Assembly: GCF_029962835.1 (NCBI RefSeq)
Contig: NC_080586.1
Location: 69,689,001-69,753,000 of the forward strand
Length of the DNA: 64,000 nt
Direction of reading: 5' to 3'
Origin: Magnolia sinica
Lineage: Eukaryota > Streptophyta > Magnoliopsida > Magnoliales > Magnoliaceae
Part shown: positions 57,905-64,000 of the stretch, one piece after another
How the letters are laid out: each line of letters opens with the position of its first letter
Position numbering within the stretch: the stretch's first letter is position 1
Notes under the pieces: model-generated
What the model saw: the letters and a program-made list of their open reading frames with translations, nothing else
Databases searched by the model: none
Told to the model about the DNA's origin: nothing
Translations under genes and position numbers: made by a program

Positions 57905-58440
57905 ATGTACACGAGTCCAATTAGCTAGGTCAGCTCGCTACCTTTAACTCGGAAAAGGTCAACTCGCCTCGGCTCAAAATTAGATTCGGACCGAGTGGAG
58001 TTGGTTTTTAGAGGACCAAAAAATGTTGAACCGAGATCGTGCTTGCCCGTGCTCGACTCGGCTTGAATTATACCTCAACTCAAATCAACTCGGGTCAAAT
58101 GAGCTTGGTGACTCAATTATTTTGATATAAATGTTGTTCACCGAGTGTTTAATGAAATTACTCAACGAAGTGTTGGCGAAGAAAAAATGGATCCATTAGT
58201 TGTTTGATTTTGATGTTGTTTTTTAGATGTTTAATGAAATATATACAAAATATTGTTATTGTTTTACTTTGTGAAAATGCCAAACAAGCTTGAACTGACT
58301 TGAGTTGCTGACTGAACCGAGCAGAGCTAGCAGGATAGACCCAGAGACAAAGCCCAGTTAAGTTTGAGTTAGGGCTAGCTACTGGCCGTGCCCATGCAAG
58401 TTACGCCAAGCTCGACTGAGTTGTCAACTGAGCTGTACCC
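57905..58440 (-). mobile_element. hAT-type element, diverged copy in minus orientation
   Basis: It starts ATGTACACGAGTCCAATTAG, passes through CTCGACTCGGCTTG-like arms and the reversed core words (GTTGTTCACCGAGTGTTTAA, TGAAATTACTCAACGAAGTG) and ends near GTCAACTGAGCTGTACCCA. Target duplications are not evident, so the ends are approximate. Confidence 0.7.
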
Positions 58441-58890
58441 ATGATCGTGTACAGCTCATGGATGTATGCATTAAAAGAAGTGAAAGTAACGTAGGTATCA
58501 TGGATGTGGTCAAAATCTCTGCAGTCACTCCCAATCAAAGATGTTTAAAACGTACAGGACACATGTACCCTCTTTCAATCAATTCACCTGTGAGTCAAAA
58601 ATGTCCAAAGCTATACGGTAGAAGTATATGTCCACTAGTTGTGTTATATAATATAAAGAGATACTGATCAATGGGTGGGACTCACATGAAAACAAGATTT
58701 TCTGGGATGATCCTAACCTTTGATTATGGACCTTTGTCTTTTAATTTCAGACCATTAATTACATTTTCTTTAACCGTCAATTAGACGGCCACCAATCTAC
58801 CAGTTATAAAATCATTTCAGGGTAATAATTTACAGTTGTTCTTTCATGCAGGTTCAATTGAATTACTTGTCTGACACTAGTACAGATGTT
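58441..58890. repeat. Spacer and family Y MITE relative
   Basis: 58660-58890 shares CCTAACCTTTGATTATGGAC, ACCGTCAATTAGACGGCCAC and TTCAATTGAATTACTTGTC with the MITE at 4551-4919. The preceding 220 bases are unrecognised. Confidence 0.5.
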
Positions 58891-59235
58891 AAGATCGTGT
58901 GTACGAACGATCAAAGTCTGCAGGAGCATCCAGCTTTTTCTCTTCCTCTATTTATTCCATAGCTGCCGTGACAGACGCTCATCTAACATGTGCGATGTCC
59001 GAGCCATTCATCAGGTGGGGCCCATAGTAAAGTTTCATGGCCGAAAAATAAAAACCGTCTGCATGTTAGGCGAGTCCCACATGCAGTTGTCTATGGACCA
59101 TTCGTCATATTTTAGCCAAACGCATGTGTACAGGACTGAATTTTAGGCTGGGGCACGTTGTTAGTGGACCCCACTTAATAAGTGGTTCGGATATCATTTT
59201 TATTGTTAAGTTGGCACATGCCACAAGTCTCTCCC
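58891..59235. other. Nothing recognised
   Basis: GGTGGGGCCCA-type words hint at a decayed family X end, but no boundary is visible. The overlapping open frames near 58886-59411 are not convincing. Confidence 0.4.
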
Positions 59236-59965
59236 TCCACGTGCATTGGTCAGGTCAGATCGTGACCATGGGGCCCACCTCGAGATATGTGTTATATATC
59301 CACGCCGTCCATCCGTTTTTCCCGTTCATTTCAGGGAATGGGCAAAAGAATGAAGCAGATGCAAATGTCAGGTGGACCACATCACCGGAAACAGTGGTGA
59401 TTGACCATTGAAAACTTTGTGGGCTACAGAAGTTTTGGATGAAGCTGATATTTGTGTTTTCCCTTCATACAGGTCTTGTTTGACCTTATCAACAGGTTGG
59501 ATGGAGATAAAAATTACGCTGGACCCTAGGAAATTTTTAACGGCGAGCGTTCAATGATCACTGTTTCGTATGGTGTTGTCCAATTGGATTTGCTTTGTTT
59601 TTTTTCCCCCTTGCCGTAAAATGAGCTGGAAAATGGATGGACGGTTATTTATATTTTATATTTTCTGTTAGGGTCACATAAGTTTTGGATAAAGCTGATA
59701 ATTTATATTTCCTGTTCATGCATGAACAGTTTGGATGTAAAATAAACATCACGGTGAGGCCTAGGAAGGTTTCAACGGTGGGCATCGTCGTCACCACTTA
59801 TTCCCGTATCGTGGTCCACTTAAGCCTTTGATTTGAATCCTTTTTGGAATCAGACCCTAAAATGATCTTTCAAATTGGATGGACGGGGTGGATTAAATAA
59901 AATACATCAAGGTGAGCTCCACAGAGCCCTTGGACCGTTCGTGGTCCTGGTGGGTATAGTACCCG
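59236..59965. repeat. Family X repeat copies, two adjacent partial units
   Basis: Unit 1 (59236 to about 59640) has AGGTGGACCACATCACCGGA, GTTTTGGATGAAGCTGATAT, CCTTCATACAGGTC. Unit 2 (about 59670-59950) repeats AAGTTTTGGATAAAGCTGAT, AAATAAACATCACGGTGAGG, CGTGGTCCACTTAAGCC and AATTGGATGGACGGGGTGG. Both lack clean ends. Confidence 0.55.
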
Positions 59966-60477
59966 GGAAGCGGATTGCGTACTGAGTAAACTCTGTGGGG
60001 TCCACCGTGATTTACATATTTTATCTGATCCGTCCATCCATTTTAACAGGTAATTTGATGCTTGACACCAAAAATTAAATATATAAAAATCTCAAGTGGA
60101 CCTCACCATAGGAAACAGTGTGAATTGAAATTCTACCATTGAAAATTTCCAGGGGCCAACAGAAGTTTTGGATCAAGCTGATATTTGTGTTTTCCCTTCA
60201 TCCATATCTTTGTAATCTCATGAACAGGTTGAATAACAAATAAACATCACTGTGGATCCTAGCAAGGTTTCAACTGTGGAAGTCATTATTCCCAATGTTT
60301 CCTTTGGTGTGGTCCACTTGAGCTTTAGGCATACTTCTATTTTGTAATCAACCGTTAAAATGATTTGGAAAAACGTATAGACGGCGTAGATAACCCATAT
60401 ACATTCATAGCATGCGCAACTGAGTTTACTCAGTACGATAAAAGCGTACCGAGTAACTCAGTACGCAATCCTATTTC
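59966..60477. mobile_element. Mutator-type MITE with 9-bp target duplication (family X reference copy)
   Basis: 512 bp. The left terminus GGAAGCGGATTGCGTACTGA(GT) and the reverse complement of the right terminus GAAATAGGATTGCGTACTGA(GT) agree at about 18 of 22 positions. A second inner inverted pair ACTGAGTAAACTC / GAGTTTACTCAGT lies just inside. It is flanked on both sides by the nonamer TAGTACCCG (59957-59965, 60478-60486). A 9-bp duplication with long terminal repeats indicates Mutator-like transposition. The interior is non-coding and contains the AAGCTGATATTTGTGTTTTC word shared by all family X copies. Confidence 0.9.
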
Positions 60478-60486
60478 TAGTACCCG

Positions 60487-61318
60487 ATCCACACCCGCCG
60501 ATTTCGGGCAAGTCCAAAACTGGCTGAATCCTCGCCTGGAAATGTGTGGTGGAGAAGGAAGAGAAACGATAGAGCTGGTACAACCAATAGGCATGGTAGA
60601 AGCACCAACTGTAACCCTCCATCTAGTGGGCCCTGTCATGGATGGCCAATATCATGAAACACAGACAAGAGAATGAGAGGAATCAATTATCTTCACTTTC
60701 CCGCACTAGATATCGACCGGAAACCAATCTTGTTCTCTCCCATCGGTTCAAAAATTCAATGATAGGTGATTAGATGGATAGGATCATCAGATCAATCTTT
60801 ATTTAATAGAAACTCCAATCCACAGTAGGAGGAAATCAAAGGACCGTTTGGATTGATATATAAATCTTCCACATGTACTGCAGAGGTAATGACGTACCTA
60901 CCATATTAGGGTGCTCCGGGATCTACCTTATGATAATCTAAAAATAGGCAATACGGTGGTGCATGTAACCGACGCTCGTAAGAGAAGTGAAATGGACAGT
61001 TGGAACGCGCATCGCAATGAAAGACAAACGTGCATCTGCTTCAGTGTGGAAAGTGGGGGCATCTCCGCGTGTTAGCTTTCAGGGGCCGTCAGATGACGTT
61101 ACTGACCGCACATCTAGCATGCTGTTGGTGGGGCCCATATGCCAGCTTCTTCTGACGGTCCACCTCGCGTCGGCTACTGTGAATGGGACACAAATTGCCT
61201 GTGCCCCCTGACCACATAAGTTCCTGTGGTCGGAAGCTATGTGGGGCCCACAGATATGCTCTATCTCCATCAGTTTCTCAAGGTTACAATCAGATTGCAT
61301 GGAGACCCGGTGACCCAA
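60487..61318. other. Nothing recognised
   Basis: GTGGGGCCC-type words near 61128 and 61242 and overlapping short frames on both strands, none resembling a known family. The frame at 60365-60676 straddles the MITE terminus and is rejected as a gene. Confidence 0.45.
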
Positions 61319-62345
61319 CTCTGTGGGGGCCCACCATGATGCATGGAGACCCAACTCTGTTCATCCAATTTACCATATTATTTCAGGTGCATGAGCCTAA
61401 AAATGGGCAGAATCAAAGCACAAGTGGACTACACCAAAGGAAAGGGTTGTACACCGAGTTGAACCTAGTCAAGCCGGCATCAGCTCGGCCACTATCTGAC
61501 CCCAGCTCGAACTCAGCTCAGCTCGGTCCTTGAACTTGACTTTCCAACTCGGCTCGGTTTGGTCAGCAGCTTGGGCCAATTCAAGCCGAGTTCGAGGCAA
61601 AATCAAGCCTATGCGGCATTTTTACAAACACATGCATGGCACTTTCAAATTCTCACTATATGTAAAACGTACATTTTGCTGCAAGTATTTCAACAAACAC
61701 CTTACAGGCAATATCAAAATCAGGGAAAATCAGTATTTGTTTCATATACATACCTTCCTTGCCACTAGCCCGCACTTTGTTGAGTCATTTCATCAAACAC
61801 TTGGTGAGCAACATCAATATCAAAGTAACTAAGTCACTACACTAGTTCGATCCGAGTTTGATTCGAGTTGGGGTTCGATCCTAGTCGAGTCGAGCTTGGG
61901 CAAGCTCAAACTTGGTTCGAAATTTTTTTCAAACTCAAAAAATCAGTTCAACTCGGCTCGACTCACCTTCAAACCGGGTTGAATCGAGCTTTTTCGAGTC
62001 GAGTCAAGGTAACTGAGGTAACTCAGTTAGTGTACACCCCTAGGAAATAGTGGGGATTGAACGCATGCCGTTGAAAACTTCTACAGGCCGTTCTGATCAA
62101 GCTGATATTTTGTATTTTGCCTATACCCGACCTTTGACCTTATGAACATGTTGGATGGAAAATAAAGATCATGTGCGCCTTAGAAAGTTTTCAATGGTTG
62201 GTGTCATTATCCCGATTGTTTCCTATCGTGTGGTCCACTTGAACTTCGAATCTATCTCATTTTTTGGACTCATGCCTGAAAATGATATGGCAAAATGGAT
62301 TGACAGCATGGATAAAACACATACATCACGGTAGGGCCCACAATA
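61319..62345. repeat. Family X repeat copy split by a hAT-type element
   Basis: The left part (61319-61443) ends AGTGGACTACACCAAAGGAAA and the right part (from 62043) continues AATAGTGGGGATTGAACGCA, CTGATATTTTGTATTTTGCC, GTGTGGTCCACTTGAACTTC and ACATCACGGTAGGGCCCACA. The join is at the family word CAAAGGAAACAGTGGGGATT. Confidence 0.65.
61444..62042 (+). mobile_element. hAT-type element inserted in a family X copy
   Basis: About 599 bp, GGGTTGTACACCGAGTTG to AGTTAGTGTACACCCCTA, with all family core words (GGCATTTTTACAAACACATG, TCATTTCATCAAACACTTGG). Flanks aaaggaaa and ggaaatag are consistent with a decayed or short duplication within the family X word AAAGGAAAYAG. Confidence 0.8.
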
Positions 62346-62814
62346 AGATGATCACCAGGGTGGCATCCTAACGGATAGTTAAAAAACGTACCACTCAACG
62401 GCCAGCATTCAATTGTAAAGATCCGTGGATAAAGACGTCCAACCATTGGGATCCACGGAAAAAGACGGATCAACGATGGTAACCATCAGATGGACCGTAC
62501 AAATCTTCGAAACATGCAGTTATGTGGGCCATATCTGGCACTCGTCAGGTGAACCGTTTGATCATCCAACAATGCAGTCTGTGGGGCAGGTCCAATGATA
62601 TGGATCTCACAAAAGTCTGATACTCTGTTAGGTGTGATGGATAATACGCAGGCACTTGCAGCTTAGAAATTGCGTAGATCCAGTTAAGATCAGAGACAAA
62701 AGCAAAGCAACATCATTACAATATATGATAATTCGGTATTATTACACCAAGCATGTATGATAATAATAGATCCAAGCAGTGCTATTTGATACTCTCGTAC
62801 TGAATGATGCTTGA
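62346..62814. other. Nothing recognised
   Basis: ATCCGTGGATAAAGACGTCC and ATCCACGGAAAAAGACGGAT form a loose direct repeat near 62421 and 62451. No ORF or element end was found. Confidence 0.45.
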
Positions 62815-63060
62815 TACGCTGGCACACTAAATACATACATGTCATATACATATAGCTATTTTAAACCGCTTAAAATGTGGACCCCACTGTAACTAAGTCT
62901 CAATCTTGAGATTCAGATAAGTTAAACAATTCTAACCACTGATTCTTCGACACTTAATTACTTAAATAATACGGTTGGATTTTTTTCATTTTTGTCTAAT
63001 AGATAAATTTCCACCCATTACTTTAATAAAACGACTTTGATCTTCTATTTATAAAAGTTT
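62815..63060. repeat. Family Y MITE relative
   Basis: It shares GATAAGTTAAACAATTCTAA, CCACTGATTCTTCGACACTT and TTTTTTCATTTTTGTCTAAT with the MITE at 4551-4919. The terminal word TGATACTCTCGTACTGAATG, with GCTTGATACGCTGGCACACT after it, lies just upstream near 62788, so the copy probably starts there. Confidence 0.6.
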
Positions 63061-63252
63061 CAAAATAAATAAATATATGTTGACAAGTTTTATTTTGTCC
63101 CGCATGACTTAAAAAAGAAAAGTGCAGCTCATTGTAAGAAAACTCCTTTAAAGATTATGCTTCCAGGTATATGAAGGAGTGCAATTTATGAGTGTCATGA
63201 TCGGGTTCTTACCCTCATGGTTCGGTCCTGGATTAGATTTCAACACTGAGAT

Positions 63253-63501
63253 CAAAGGTGTACACGAGTTGAGCCGAGCCGAACTTTGCCCAGCTCGTGC
63301 TCGACTCGGACTACTCAAGTCCCAGATCGTACTCGGTTTGGCTCAACATTCAAGCTCAGAACAGCAGCTCGTGCTCGGCTCCGCTGAGTTCGAGCCAAGT
63401 TTTCGAACTAATAGAGGAGGAAGAGACGGAGGAAGATGGGCCGTCAGCCATGCATCGGTGCAGCCGTGCGGGTAAAGGAGGAGAAGGGAGAGTCAAAGAG
63501 T

Positions 63502-63550
<49 letters not shown>

Positions 63551-63863
63551 AGCTTCGTCAACTGGACTGACAGAGAGGGAAGAAGAGGTGGGGTAGGATT
63601 AGGGTCACGCGGGCAGGATATATTTTGAAAAGGGGGGTAGGGTTTTTTTATTTATTTAAAGGGTATATATACCATGTACCTAGTCGAGCCGAGTTCGAGC
63701 AGTATTCGAGTCGAGCTAGGTCCAGTTCGGACTCGACTCAAAATGTTCCGAGCTTCCAAAAAATGGCTCGACTCGATTCAAACAGAGTTTCAATCCAAGT
63801 CGAGTCGAACTTTTTCGATCCGAGTCGAGCGAGTTACGCTTTTGCTGCTCATGTACAGCTATA
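63253..63863 (+). mobile_element. hAT-type element with (GA)n tract and unusual core
   Basis: 611 bp starting CAAAGGTGTACACGAGTTG and ending GCTCATGTACAGCTATA, flanked by the perfect octamer ACTGAGAT (63245-63252, 63864-63871). The GAGCTCG/GAGTCGAG arms are family-like, but the core is unlike other copies: it has a GA microsatellite (63511-63545) and a purine-rich GC-richer segment, and lacks the CATCAAACAC words. Confidence 0.9.
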
Positions 63864-63871
63864 ACTGAGAT

Positions 63872-64000
63872 CATGGGTTTGGGTACTCATGTAGTAGGTG
63901 GGTGAGTATGTGTTAAAACAAAAATATGCTAGAAATATGACATGATGTGACATGACAATGTCACATTTTTTAAAATTTATATTTTTATAAGTTCTTAATG
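63872..64000. other. Window end, nothing recognised
   Basis: Short AT-rich tail containing GACATGATGTGACATGACAA. Nothing else is visible. Confidence 0.4.

Noticed and set aside
60365-60676. 103-codon plus-strand frame
   Set aside because: It begins in the Mutator-type MITE and crosses its terminus and target duplication; no family similarity.
1-64000. tRNA or rRNA genes
   Set aside because: tRNA-like words occur only as retroelement primer-binding sites; no cloverleaf or rRNA core was recognised by eye.

Overview
The window looks like gene-poor, repeat-dense intergenic DNA from a large plant genome. The evidence is plant-specific mobile elements (Athila- and Tat-type Ty3/Gypsy, SIRE-type Ty1/Copia, CACTA/EnSpm, hAT and Mutator-like MITEs), plant-type gene fragments (myosin XI, ribosomal protein L18a, long-chain acyl-CoA synthetase) and a degenerate plant-telomere-like array. 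From memory only, the GTGGGGCCCAC-rich dispersed repeats suggest an early-diverging woody angiosperm such as a magnoliid; I hold that loosely. I see no intact host gene, tRNA or rRNA.

Layout. 1-1075 is a Gypsy gag fossil, followed by an unassigned LTR-like stretch to about 3790, a GA-containing tandem repeat and a 369-bp MITE (4551-4919). From 5951 to 33734 the whole sequence is one nested block. A small hAT-type element (halves at 5951-6275 and 33477-33734, 8-bp target duplications attggtac/attggaac) was hit by an Athila-type retroelement (6276-33471, flanking catac/catac). That element is now a compound array with several LTRs. Its first LTR was hit by a 10.8-kb CACTA transposon (7319-18088, AAT/AAT). 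A later LTR was hit by a SIRE-type Copia element (21570-30220).

The CACTA element is the most interesting object. I see no transposase in it. It carries, all on the plus strand, eight exons with introns of a myosin XI motor domain, two exons of a long-chain acyl-CoA synthetase and a coiled-coil exon. It also carries a 168-bp tandem repeat and a 2.5-kb telomere-like array with a higher-order period. A ribosomal protein L18a retropseudogene sits inside it on the minus strand with perfect 17-bp flanking duplications. This is the structure of a gene-capturing (Pack-type) CACTA element.

33743-36192 is unassigned, LTR-like sequence. 36762-42173 is a broken Tat-type Gypsy element, abutting a Copia remnant (42174 to about 43700). 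44607-55103 is a second Tat-type element with two 603-bp LTRs, PBS, PPT, minus-strand gag-pol and a plus-strand antisense ORF behind its own TATA box. 55104-64000 is a mosaic of small non-autonomous DNA transposons: hAT-type copies with 8-bp duplications, a Mutator-type MITE with a 9-bp duplication, its relatives, and copies of the 4551-4919 MITE family.
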